Shown here: piece by piece, positions 55,786-63,524 of the stretch
How the letters are laid out: every line of letters starts with the position of its first letter
Position numbering within the stretch: position 1 is the first letter of the stretch
From: Streptomyces sp. cf386
Lineage (GTDB): Bacteria > Actinomycetota > Actinomycetes > Streptomycetales > Streptomycetaceae
Reading direction: 5' to 3'
DNA: 64,000 nt
Assembly: GCF_900103585.1 (NCBI RefSeq)
Contig: NZ_FNHV01000007.1
Coordinates: forward strand, 288,627 to 352,626
Made by a program: the position numbers and the translations under genes
Notes under the pieces: model-generated
What the model was told of the DNA's origin: nothing
The model's input: the letters and a program-made list of their open reading frames with translations, nothing else
Databases searched by the model: none

Positions 55786-56477
55786 GGCTGCGGCTTCCGG
55801 AGGAACGCCCGACGGAGCCGCCGACCGGATACAAGATCGCCCACCCGATGCTGTCCCAGGACGGCACCCGGGCCGGGTTCACCGGTGTGTCGCTGGGCGG
55901 CGCGCTGCCGTACGGAGTCCTGGCCGACGCGTCCTGCGTCTACGGCCTGCGACACCGTGCGCCGAGCCGCCGCTGCGACTGCGGCTTCCACTGCGTGCAC
56001 GACCGTACGACGGCCGAGGCGCTGCTGTGCACGGCCGAGCACCGGGCTGCCGTCCTGCTCGAAGTCACCGTGCTGGGCCGGTACATCCGCTTCGAGCGCG
56101 GCTTCCGCTACGCCCGTCAGCGGGTGCGCACCGCCACGGTCGGAGCGTGCGCCTGCGGTACGGTCGCCGCCGCCCTGGCGGACGCAGGCTGGGGCCGCTC
56201 CGGCTGGCGGGCGCTCGCCCCCTCCTGCGCGGGCTGCCTGCATGGCCGTACGTCCGTCTCGCTCGCGGGGTTCGCCCGGCTGGCGGGGGAGCGGCTGCGG
56301 GTGGTGGCCGGCCGGGGGGCGTCCGTGGCGATGGCCGGCCTCGGTCCGGCCGACGATCTCGGGGTCCCCGAACTCGCCGCAGAGGCCGCGCTGTTGCAGG
56401 CCCGCCTCGACTGGTTCCAGGCCCAGCTTGCCCGGCTGGGCGAGCGCGGGCCGGGCGAAGGCGGACGGCGGGGATAG
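55782..56477 (+). CDS. Cys-rich protein of unknown function
   Basis: 231 residues, soluble. Three cysteine clusters are evident: RRCDCGFHCVHD (about 62-74), then a later GACACG and PSCAGCLHGR, suggesting one or two metal sites (zinc or Fe-S). The N-terminal 45 residues (TGYKIAHPMLSQDGTRAGFT) look conserved in style, and the tail is Ala/Leu/Arg-rich. I do not recognise the family. Translationally coupled to the 42-residue peptide; a DUF3618-like gene follows after 109 nt. Confidence 0.72.
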   Translation: MRLRLPEERPTEPPTGYKIAHPMLSQDGTRAGFTGVSLGGALPYGVLADASCVYGLRHRAPSRRCDCGFHCVHDRTTAEALLCTAEHRAAVLLEVTVLGRYIRFERGFRYARQRVRTATVGACACGTVAAALADAGWGRSGWRALAPSCAGCLHGRTSVSLAGFARLAGERLRVVAGRGASVAMAGLGPADDLGVPELAAEAALLQARLDWFQAQLARLGERGPGEGGRRG

Positions 56478-56586
56478 CGGGGGCCGGTCCGGGTACCCGG
56501 TGTTTCGAACCGGGAGCAGGCGTGCGCCTGACCGGGGAGCGAACGAGAACAGGCGAGAACACCCGAGGCACAGGAAGGGCACATCG

Positions 56587-57204
56587 ATGACGGACAGGAG
56601 GACGGGGGCGGAAGGGACCGCGGGGGAGCCGGGCGGCGAGAGGGCCAAGGGCCGTGCCGCGAAAGGCGGCGGAGCCAAGGGGCCCGACGAGCTGCGGCGG
56701 CAGGTCGAGGAGACGCGGAGCGGACCCGGCGACACCGCGGCGGACCTCGCGGGGAAGGCGGATGTGAAGGGCCGAGCCATGACCCGCACCGCTGACCTCA
56801 TGGACAAGGCCGGTGCCATGACCGTGCAACTGCGGAGCAGCGTGGGTCAGGCCGGGCATGTGGTGCACGACCGGGCGACGCAGGCCGGGCACGCCGTTCA
56901 AGATCGGGCGACGCATGCGGGCCATGTGGTGCAGGACCGGGCGACACAGGCCGGGCACGCCGTCCAGGACCGGGCGACGCATGCGGGCCACGCCGTGCAG
57001 GACCGGGCGACCCGGACCGGACACACCGTCCAGGACAAGGCGACGCGCGCGGGTCACGCCGCGGAGGGCGCCATGCCGGGCCCCGTCCGCACCGTCGTCC
57101 AGGCCGGCCTACGGCACCCGACGCCGGTGCTGATCGCCGGGGCGGCGGTGGGAGCGGTGGTCGCGGCCGGGATGCTGCGGCGACGACGCCACGGGCACCG
57201 CTGA
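56587..57204 (+). CDS. DUF3618-like membrane-tethered repeat protein
   Basis: 205 residues. A Gly/Lys/Arg-rich start is followed by a DUF3618-like segment (ELRRQVEETRSGPGDTAADL, about 35-54). Six near-identical 11-residue repeats of the AGHAVQDRATH type follow at 89-154, then a helix at about 181-196 and the basic end RRRRHGHR. Eleven-residue periodicity suggests a long amphipathic or coiled-coil helix, as in LEA-like or apolipoprotein-like proteins, anchored to the membrane. ATG 56587 follows AGGAAGGG. Function unknown, possibly stress or envelope protection. Confidence 0.8.
   Translation: MTDRRTGAEGTAGEPGGERAKGRAAKGGGAKGPDELRRQVEETRSGPGDTAADLAGKADVKGRAMTRTADLMDKAGAMTVQLRSSVGQAGHVVHDRATQAGHAVQDRATHAGHVVQDRATQAGHAVQDRATHAGHAVQDRATRTGHTVQDKATRAGHAAEGAMPGPVRTVVQAGLRHPTPVLIAGAAVGAVVAAGMLRRRRHGHR
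56851..57048 (+). repeat. 33-bp tandem repeats (six copies) in the DUF3618-like gene
   Basis: Six consecutive 33-bp units encoding 11-residue repeats, with copies alternating GTGGTGCAC/GCCGTCCAG variants. A partial seventh follows. In frame throughout, so likely to expand or contract. Confidence 0.88.
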
Positions 57205-57255
57205 GACACCGGACGCCGAGCCGGACAACGAGCCGGACAACGACGCACACGGGCA

Positions 57256-57292
57256 GGACGGCGTGGGACCGGTCACCGGTCCCACGCCGTCC
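57256..57292. terminator. 37-bp perfect palindrome terminator
   Basis: Two 18-bp arms (GGACGGCGTGGGACCGGT and its complement) around one central base. It lies 51 nt after the DUF3618-like gene. Confidence 0.9.
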
Positions 57293-57347
57293 CGCCGTCT
57301 CGCCGTGTAATTCCGCGCCTGGCGAACCCCCACCCTCCAGGGACCAC

Positions 57348-57378
57348 TTGACCTCAAGTTCGGTTGAGGTCGAAAGGT
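57348..57378 (+). promoter_or_regulatory. MerR-type promoter before the ABM-domain gene
   Basis: TTGACC (57348-57353), a 19-bp spacer, and AAAGGT (57373-57378). The dyad GACCTCAA-GTTCGG-TTGAGGTC (57350-57371) fills the spacer, the hallmark of MerR/SoxR-activated promoters with overlong spacing. No merR gene is close by. Confidence 0.6.
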
Positions 57379-57418
57379 GATCGACGTACCCATCGACCAC
57401 CGATTCCCGGAGGCCTCC

Positions 57419-58120
57419 ATGACCCGTCGCACCCACACCCACCCCGACCTCGCCCATCCCGAGATCGGCGCCCCTTTCTTCAGCACCTGGCGCGTGGGCA
57501 CCCCTTTGCGGCAGCGCCAGACCGTCGACGCGATCGCCACAACCTGGCAGCGCCGCCCCTGGCCCGCCGACAGCCTCCTCGGCTACCACGTCTACACCGG
57601 CCACGACGCCTCCACCCTCCTGCACTACTCGCAGTGGAGGAGCGAGGCGGCCTTCGAGGCGTTCACCAAGACGCACCGGCAGGAGCGCGTCGACGAGATC
57701 GACACCGCCGTACCGGGCATCGAGCGCCTGCGGCTCGGCCGGTACCGCCACTACCGGAGCCTCAGCCGGCCGGACGACACACGCGTCCCCGGCTGCATCG
57801 TGATCGTCGACATCGAGTTCGAGGGCCCCGATGCCGACCGGCAGCGCGCCTGGGTCGACGCCGTCGTCGAAGCGCTGGAGGCCGAACCGAACCCCAACGC
57901 CGGCGGCATCGCCGCCCACTTCCACCGGAGCACCGACGGCACCCGCGTCCTCAACTACGCCGAGTGGGAGAGCGCCCAGGCCCATATCGAGGCCCTCGCC
58001 GCCCCGGGCGACGGCATCGGCTCGGCGACGGAGCTGTGGCACCGCGTGCAGACCTGGCCGGGGCTGAAGGGCAGCACGGTCAGTCGGTACGACCACGCTC
58101 TGGGCCTCGTCCCCAGCTGA
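57419..58120 (+). CDS. Antibiotic biosynthesis monooxygenase (ABM)-domain protein
   Basis: 233 residues with two ABM-like ferredoxin folds: FFSTWRVGTPLRQRQTVDAI to GYHVYTGHDASTLLHYSQWRSEAAFEAF, and CIVIVDIEFEGPDADRQRAWVDAVVEAL to RVLNYAEWESAQAHIEAL. Such domains occur in monooxygenases and in simple stress proteins; substrate is unknown. ATG 57419 has GGAGG 7 nt upstream. The MerR-like promoter at 57348-57378 suggests induction by a metal or redox signal. Confidence 0.82.
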   Translation: MTRRTHTHPDLAHPEIGAPFFSTWRVGTPLRQRQTVDAIATTWQRRPWPADSLLGYHVYTGHDASTLLHYSQWRSEAAFEAFTKTHRQERVDEIDTAVPGIERLRLGRYRHYRSLSRPDDTRVPGCIVIVDIEFEGPDADRQRAWVDAVVEALEAEPNPNAGGIAAHFHRSTDGTRVLNYAEWESAQAHIEALAAPGDGIGSATELWHRVQTWPGLKGSTVSRYDHALGLVPS

Positions 58121-58227
58121 ACCAACGGCACGGGCACCGCCTCGCCTCCGACGCTCCAAAACTCGAACCACGCTCCGAAGACTCGAATCGTCTGGACAAA
58201 AAAAGTTTTCGGTGAAACGGTGGACGC

Positions 58228-58872
58228 ATGCTGGACGTCACCGTGATCGAGGACCCCGAGGCCGCAGCCGTCTCCCTGGACCCCATAAGGGCCCGGCTGC
58301 TCGCCGAGCTGGCGGCCGGCCCCGCGTCGGCCGCCATGCTGGCCGGCCGGGTCGGCCTGCCCCGGCAGAAGGTGAACTACCACCTCAAGGCGCTGGAGCG
58401 GCACGGACTGGTCGAGCTGGCCGGCGAGCGCCGCAAGGGGAACGTCACCGAGCGGCTGATGCGGGCGACCGCAGCGTCGTACGTGATCTCGCCGCTCGCG
58501 CTCGCCTCCGTGCAGCCGGACCCGGACCGCTTCCGCGACCAGCTCTCCGCCCGCTGGCTGCTCGCGCTCGGCGCCCGGCTCGTCCGGGACGTCGGCTCGC
58601 TGATCACCGGCGCGACGAAGGCCAACAAGCGGCTGGCGACCTACGCGCTGGACGGCGAGGTCCGCTTCGCCTCGGCCGCCGAACGGGCCGCCTTCATCCA
58701 GGAGTTGACGGCCGGCGTGAGCGCGCTGATCCGCAAGTACGACGCGCCCGGCGCCGAGGGCGGCCGGGATCACCGGATCGTCGTGGCCGTACATCCCACG
58801 CTCAAGCCCACGCTCAAGCCCACGCTCAAGCCCACGGTCGATGACCAGCCCACCCCAGAACCGGACGAGTAA
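58228..58872 (+). CDS. ArsR-family transcriptional regulator
   Basis: 214 residues. Winged helix near residues 15-65 (LDPIRARLLAELAAGPASAAMLAGRVGLPRQKVNYHLKALERHGLVEL) of the HTH_20 type that pairs with SRPBCC/AHSA1 proteins. The C terminus carries an odd PTLKPTLKPTLKPT stretch from a 12-bp tandem repeat. ATG 58228 has only a weak site; the 107-nt leader is AT-rich around 58196-58210. The SRPBCC gene begins 16 nt after the stop. Confidence 0.88.
   Translation: MLDVTVIEDPEAAAVSLDPIRARLLAELAAGPASAAMLAGRVGLPRQKVNYHLKALERHGLVELAGERRKGNVTERLMRATAASYVISPLALASVQPDPDRFRDQLSARWLLALGARLVRDVGSLITGATKANKRLATYALDGEVRFASAAERAAFIQELTAGVSALIRKYDAPGAEGGRDHRIVVAVHPTLKPTLKPTLKPTVDDQPTPEPDE
58795..58836 (+). 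repeat. 12-bp tandem repeat in the ArsR gene
   Basis: CCCACGCTCAAG occurs three times in a row (58795-58830), followed by half a unit. It encodes PTLK repeats near the C terminus. Confidence 0.92.
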
Positions 58873-58888
58873 TACTCAGGAGCCCACC

Positions 58889-59632
58889 ATGTCCAAGGAA
58901 TTCGAGATCGCCCGCGAGTTCGAGGTCGATGCCACGCCCGAGGAGGTGTGGCAGGCGGTGACCGCCGGTACCGGCGGCTGGCTGTGGCCGATGGAGGCAC
59001 CCGAGCCCCGTGAGGGCGGCAAGGGCCCCTTCGGATCGAAGGTCACCGTCTGGGACCCGCCGCACCACTACACCAACCGCGTCGAGGACGTCGAGGGCAT
59101 CTCCGAGCAGACCCTCAACCAGCTCGACTACACCGTCGAGCCGCGCGACGAGGGCCGCCGCGCCTGGGTGCGGTACGTGCACAGCGGCATCTTCGTCGAC
59201 GACTGGGACAACCAGTACGACGGAGCCAACCGGCACACCGAGTTCTACCTGCACACCCTGCGCGAGTACCTCACCCGCTTCCGGGGCCGTCCGCTCACCG
59301 CCTTCGCCACCTTCGACGGGCCCGAGGCGTCCAAGGCGTCCGACGCGTTCGTCACCGTGGGCCGTGCGCTCGGGCTCACCGACGACACGGCGGAAGGCGC
59401 GCGGGTGCGGGTGAGCGGCCCGGAGGGCCAGGCCTTCGACGCCGTCGTCGACTTCCGGAACCCCTACTTCCTCGGTCTGCGCACGGACGACGCGCTGATC
59501 CGCTTCTTCGGCCGCAACCACTGGGGCTACATGGTCGGCATGTCCGTGCACGACTTCGCGCCGGGCGCCGACGCCAAGGCGGACGAGGAGACGTGGAAGG
59601 GCTGGCTGAACGGGGTGTTCAGCCAGCCCTGA
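58889..59632 (+). CDS. SRPBCC/AHSA1-like domain protein
   Basis: 247 residues. An N-terminal START/Bet v1-like domain (FEIAREFEVDATPEEVWQAVTAGTGGWLWPMEAP) continues to about residue 140, with a second smaller domain after. Such proteins bind hydrophobic ligands, and many form regulator/SRPBCC pairs with ArsR proteins. ATG 58889 has AGGAG 8 nt upstream. The ligand is unknown. Confidence 0.85.
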   Translation: MSKEFEIAREFEVDATPEEVWQAVTAGTGGWLWPMEAPEPREGGKGPFGSKVTVWDPPHHYTNRVEDVEGISEQTLNQLDYTVEPRDEGRRAWVRYVHSGIFVDDWDNQYDGANRHTEFYLHTLREYLTRFRGRPLTAFATFDGPEASKASDAFVTVGRALGLTDDTAEGARVRVSGPEGQAFDAVVDFRNPYFLGLRTDDALIRFFGRNHWGYMVGMSVHDFAPGADAKADEETWKGWLNGVFSQP

Positions 59633-59645
59633 GACCAGGCGAGAG

Positions 59646-61475
59646 CTACGGGCGGAACCGCAGGATCTGCGGGTCGTGGTCGCTGATCTGGTCGTTGAAC
59701 TCCGAGTTGATGTGCACGCTGTCGTACTCGAAGTCGCAGGAGCGCTGGATCGACGGGCTGATCAGGATCTGGTCCAGCGTCTGGGCGTTGCCCTGGTAGA
59801 CGTACGAGTAACGCTCGCTCTTCGGCAGCGACTTGATCGCCGACCACAGCGCGCCGCCGTCCTCCAGCCGCTCGGCGGTGCCGGAGAACTCGAAGTCGTT
59901 GATGTCTCCGAGCGTGACGACGTCCGCGTTCTTCTGGGTGGCCAGGATGTCCTTGACGAAGGCGTTCACCGCGGTCGCCTGGAGGTGGCGCTGCGTCTCC
60001 GAGCTGCGGACCGGCGGCTGGTACTGCGCGTGCAGCGCCTGGTCGCCGCCCTTGGAGGCGAAGTGGTTGGCGATCACGAAGACCGTACGGCCGCGGAAGA
60101 CGAACTCACCGGCCAGCGGCTTGCGGCTGTTCGTCCAGGCCGCGTTGGCCGGGTCGATCCGGCCGGGGGAGACCGTCAGCGCCGCCTTGCCCTGCACCTT
60201 GGTCACGCCGACAGCGGTCGTGGCGTCGCCGCCCGCGCGGTCCGTGAAGGAGACCCGCTCCGGGTTGAACAGGAAGACCTGACGGATGTTGCCGCCCGGC
60301 TCGCCGCCGTCGGCCTTGTCGACCGGGTCGATGGAGCGCCAGTCGTACGCCGGGCCGCCCGCGGCGACGATCGCGTCGACCAGCTTCTGCATCGTCTGGT
60401 CGGCGGCGACCGTACCGTCGTTCTTCGCGCCGTTGTTGTCCTGGATCTCCTCCAGGGACACGACGTCGGGCGACTGGAGGTTGTTCACGATCGCGGACGC
60501 GTGCTCGGCGAAGGTGGCGTCGGACGGGTCGAGGTTCTCGACGTTGTACGTCGCGACCGCCAGCTCGCCGCGCCCCTGCTTCCGCGTCGTCTCCCGCTTC
60601 AGGCCACCGCTCTTGAGCGTGCCCAGCTCGCTCGCGACCAGGGTGTAGCCGCCGAACTGGGTGTAGTCCAGCGGACCCGTGGTGGCGCCGGCGAGCGTGT
60701 CGCCGACGTTCGCCTTGGGGAAGTCGGCGGCCGCGCCGAGCGACTGGATCTGCAGGCGGCCGGTGTTCTGCGACTCGTAGGAGCCGTAGACCGTACCGCC
60801 ACGGCGGCTCGCGTGCTCGCGCGGCTTCACCGTGACCCACAGCTCGTTGAAGGAGTCGGTGCCGGTGACCACCCGGGTGTCGGCGACCCGGACGTTCATG
60901 TGCTCCAGGGACTCGTAGTAGTCCAGGGCGTACGCCGAGGGCTTGAGTGTCAGGCCGTTGACCGAGCCGTTCGCGGCGGTGTCGCCGGCGGGGGCGTACG
61001 TGGCCGGCACGGACTTCGCGGAGATGACCACGGCGGCCGGAACGGCGTTGCCGCTGGAGACGACGGTGAACGTCGGCTTGGTGATCTCGGTGATCGACTG
61101 GTTGCCGGTGGCGGCGCCGCCCGGGACGTACTCCTGGATCGTGCCCGACACCGTGACCGCGTCGCCGACGGCGACGCCCGTCGGCGTGGAGTTGGTGTAG
61201 ACGAAGATGGCCTCGCTGGTGGCCGGGTCGGCGTCCGCCTGCGGATCCTGGATCCAGAAGCCTCTGGACGAGCCGTAGGTGCGCACGCCGGTGACGATTC
61301 CGGCCACATCCGCGACCTGCTTGCCGGCGTACGGGGATATTCGGGTGCTGCCCTGAATGTCATGGATGCGCACGGAGTCGGCGTGCGCGGGCGCGGTCAG
61401 CGCGATGGTGGACGCCGCGGAACAGACGGCGGCGACGGTGAGCGCGGCGAGACGCGCGGACTTCTTGCTCGGCAA
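59646..61475 (-). CDS. Secreted ExeM/NucH-type nuclease (endonuclease/exonuclease/phosphatase fold)
   Basis: 609 residues. Sec signal (ARLAALTVAAVCSAASTIALTAPAHA, cut near residue 32), an OB-fold/lamin-tail-like N-terminal part with GIVTGVRTYGSSRGFWIQDP, then the EEP catalytic domain: VATYNVENLDP, DVVSLEEIQDNNG, FVIANHFASKGGDQ, VVTLGDINDFEFS and QISDHDPQILRF hold the metal-binding Asn, Glu, Asp and His. It would degrade extracellular DNA and release phosphate. The start is TTG 61475: GGAGGG lies 6 nt upstream. A weak PHO-box-like repeat precedes it. Confidence 0.9.
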   Translation of the reverse strand: MPSKKSARLAALTVAAVCSAASTIALTAPAHADSVRIHDIQGSTRISPYAGKQVADVAGIVTGVRTYGSSRGFWIQDPQADADPATSEAIFVYTNSTPTGVAVGDAVTVSGTIQEYVPGGAATGNQSITEITKPTFTVVSSGNAVPAAVVISAKSVPATYAPAGDTAANGSVNGLTLKPSAYALDYYESLEHMNVRVADTRVVTGTDSFNELWVTVKPREHASRRGGTVYGSYESQNTGRLQIQSLGAAADFPKANVGDTLAGATTGPLDYTQFGGYTLVASELGTLKSGGLKRETTRKQGRGELAVATYNVENLDPSDATFAEHASAIVNNLQSPDVVSLEEIQDNNGAKNDGTVAADQTMQKLVDAIVAAGGPAYDWRSIDPVDKADGGEPGGNIRQVFLFNPERVSFTDRAGGDATTAVGVTKVQGKAALTVSPGRIDPANAAWTNSRKPLAGEFVFRGRTVFVIANHFASKGGDQALHAQYQPPVRSSETQRHLQATAVNAFVKDILATQKNADVVTLGDINDFEFSGTAERLEDGGALWSAIKSLPKSERYSYVYQGNAQTLDQILISPSIQRSCDFEYDSVHINSEFNDQISDHDPQILRFRP

Positions 61476-61570
61476 CGGGATCCCTCCGGGGACAAACGTG
61501 GGTGCCGGGACGAGGGTGGAACCTGAGGTGAAGCGTGGAACGTGGGGTCACGACCGGTGGGGCGGTGGCA

Positions 61571-61621
61571 ACGCGCGTAGAAAATACAGTGAACAGATGT
61601 CCGCCAGATTTCTACGCGCGT
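61571..61621. promoter_or_regulatory. Spaced 13-bp inverted repeat
   Basis: ACGCGCGTAGAAA (61571-61583) and TTTCTACGCGCGT (61609-61621) are perfect complements separated by 25 nt. This could be an operator pair or a hairpin in the nuclease mRNA leader. Confidence 0.6.
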
Positions 61622-61766
61622 AATCTCCTGCCTGGTCACGCCACTTGTCAAGGTTTCGGCCATGTACGCCCCCTGTCGGGGAGATGAACCGGGCGGCATG
61701 GGTGGAAATCCGTCTAGGCTGAGCGGTTGAGCCGTGATGTGTAGCGGCTGAGCCGTGTTGCGTCGG

Positions 61767-61811
61767 GATGCGTGGTGATGCGTCGTGATGCCTCCCGATG
61801 CTTCGTGATGC
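61767..61811. repeat. Five GATGC repeats at exact 10-bp spacing
   Basis: GATGC at 61767, 61777, 61787, 61797 and 61807, usually within GTGATGCGTC-like decamers. The array ends 37 nt before the next start codon. Confidence 0.8.
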
Positions 61812-61847
61812 ATACGGCCATGTAGAGCGCCCTAGGAGAACCAGCCG

Positions 61848-63293
61848 ATGTCAGACAGCTCCCGCTCCCCCCTGCCGCCGGTGCGGCTGCACCCCGAAGC
61901 GGAGCTGGCGCGGGACGCGCTGTCCACGCCGTTGCTCTCCCGGGCCGCGCGGCTGGCCCACTGGGCCGGGCCCGACACCCAGGTCGACGCCGGCGGCGGG
62001 CTCGTCGACGAGCAACTGCCCGCGGCCGCCGAGGTCCTCGGGCTGAGCGGGGACGACGCCGCCGCGTACGCCAGTGAGGCCTGGCGGGTGGCCGTCGACA
62101 CCGGACTCGTCGAGATCGTCGACGAGGAGGGGGGTACCGTCGCGGCCGGCGCCGACCTGGCCGTGCTGACCGGCGGTTCACCGCAGGACGTGCTCGGCGT
62201 CTGGCTCGGCGCGCTGGAGACGGTGCTCGCGGACGCGAGCGTGCCCGACCTCGACGACCTGGTCGACGCCATGGACGGGGGCGGCGAGGTCGACCTCTCC
62301 TCGCTGGACTGGGACCCGGAGGCCGAGGCGGAGTTCCTCGACGGCGTGCTCGGCAACCTGTATCTGCTGACGGTCAGTGAGGACGGCCCGGGCGACGCGC
62401 CCGTACCGCTGCCCGCCCTCGCCGCGTCGATGATCGTGCCCAGCGACATGGGCGAGCCCACGAACGACGTGCTGGAGCAGGTGTCCGACGCGATGATGCG
62501 CCTCGACGACCAGTTCCGGCTGCTGGAGCCGGTCGGGCTGGTGGAGTACCAGCCGGTGGACGAGGCGCTGATGGCGGACGCCGAGGCCGCCGCCGAGGAT
62601 CCGTCCGGCGCCGTCGACGACACCGACGTGTCGCGCTACGGCATGGTGCGGCTGACCCCGCTCGGCCGGTACGGGCTGCGGGCCCGACTGCTGGAGGCCG
62701 GGTTCGAGGCGCCCGCGGTCGGTGACCTCGCCGACAAGGGCGCCGACGCCCTGCTCGACGGGACGGCCACCTACCCGCCCGCCGCCGCACACGCCGAGAC
62801 CGAGCAGTGGCTGGCCACCCGGCCCGAACCCCTCGCCGCGGCACGGGAGTTGCTGGCCGCGGCGCGTGGCCTGGACACCGGGGCGCCCCTGCGACGGCTG
62901 CGCTGCCAGCAGGCCCTGTCCCTGGTGGGCGCGGAGGCCGAGCCGGCGCTGCGGGAGGTCCTCGACGATCCGGAGCTGGGCGGGCTGGCCCGGGTCTGGC
63001 TGAGCGAGGCGGGGTTCGGCGACGTTCCCGCGCCGTCGCAGGACCTGGTGTTCTGGCTGACCGTCGACACGGTGGCCGCGCAGCTGGCGGCCGAGGGCAA
63101 CTCCGACGAGCTGAGGGAGCTGGTGCAGGGGTTGGCCGCGCAGCACAGCGGGTTCTTCGCGGCGGCCTGGCGGGTGGATCATCCGGCGACCGCGGATGTG
63201 CTGGAGGCGATGGGGCGGTTGCATCCGGACAAGAAGATCGCGAAGGAAGCGCGGAAGGCTGCCTTCAAGGCGCGGTCGCAGCAGGGGGGTTGA
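61848..63293 (+). CDS. Conserved hypothetical protein, function unknown
   Basis: 481 residues, acidic, soluble, no signal. The first third alternates Ala/Asp/Leu-rich helices; LTPLGRYGLRARLLEAGFEAP (about 272-292) looks like a winged-helix end, and a helical repeat region resembling HEAT-like hairpins follows (ALREVLDDPELGGLARVWLSEAG). The C terminus RLHPDKKIAKEARKAAFKAR is basic. I recognise the style from other actinobacterial proteins but no function. AGGAG lies about 10 nt before ATG 61848. Phased GATGC repeats stand upstream. Confidence 0.8.
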   Translation: MSDSSRSPLPPVRLHPEAELARDALSTPLLSRAARLAHWAGPDTQVDAGGGLVDEQLPAAAEVLGLSGDDAAAYASEAWRVAVDTGLVEIVDEEGGTVAAGADLAVLTGGSPQDVLGVWLGALETVLADASVPDLDDLVDAMDGGGEVDLSSLDWDPEAEAEFLDGVLGNLYLLTVSEDGPGDAPVPLPALAASMIVPSDMGEPTNDVLEQVSDAMMRLDDQFRLLEPVGLVEYQPVDEALMADAEAAAEDPSGAVDDTDVSRYGMVRLTPLGRYGLRARLLEAGFEAPAVGDLADKGADALLDGTATYPPAAAHAETEQWLATRPEPLAAARELLAAARGLDTGAPLRRLRCQQALSLVGAEAEPALREVLDDPELGGLARVWLSEAGFGDVPAPSQDLVFWLTVDTVAAQLAAEGNSDELRELVQGLAAQHSGFFAAAWRVDHPATADVLEAMGRLHPDKKIAKEARKAAFKARSQQGG

Positions 63294-63321
63294 GCTAGTT
63301 CCGCGGGTGCGGGTGGAGTGT

Positions 63322-63376
63322 GGCTGGTCGCGCCCACGCGGCGGAGCCGCATATTCGGCACAGGCCCGCGCCCCTA
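63322..63376. repeat. Dispersed Streptomyces intergenic repeat
   Basis: GGTCGCGCCCACGCGGCGGA with the following AGCCGCATATTCGG and CGCGCCCCTAGGGG is a motif I recognise as recurrent between Streptomyces genes. It contains short GC palindromes (GCGGCGGAGCCGC) and may act as a terminator. Confidence 0.6.
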
Positions 63377-63431
63377 GGGGGTTGCACGCGCCCGGCGTTC
63401 TTTCTTGGAAGCGTGCGCCCTGAGGATGCCT

Positions 63432-63453
63432 GGTGTTCAACCGGTGTTCAGGC
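63432..63453 (+). promoter_or_regulatory. PHO-box-like direct repeats before the PhoX gene
   Basis: GGTGTTCAACC and GGTGTTCAGGC are adjacent 11-bp direct repeats that share the GTTCA core of PhoP-binding units. They lie about 75-95 nt before the phosphatase start. Confidence 0.6.
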
Positions 63454-63524
63454 ATGGGCGGGACCGTTGCGCCGTCTCGAAGTCCGCCACCCTCCACGGC
63501 ACACCCACTGTCACAGGAGACACC

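Larger units (their letters stand above)
61476..61847. promoter_or_regulatory. Divergent region exeM-like / unknown gene
   Basis: 372 nt without a gene. It holds a PHO-like direct repeat on the minus strand (61513-61534, GCTTCACCTCA then GGTTCCACCCT), a 13-bp inverted repeat (61571-61583 with 61609-61621), and five phased GATGC repeats (61767-61811). No clear -35/-10 is assigned. Confidence 0.6.

Noticed and set aside
56851..57063. 33-bp repeats considered as a CRISPR array
   Set aside because: Repeats are directly adjacent without unique spacers and encode an in-frame protein repeat.
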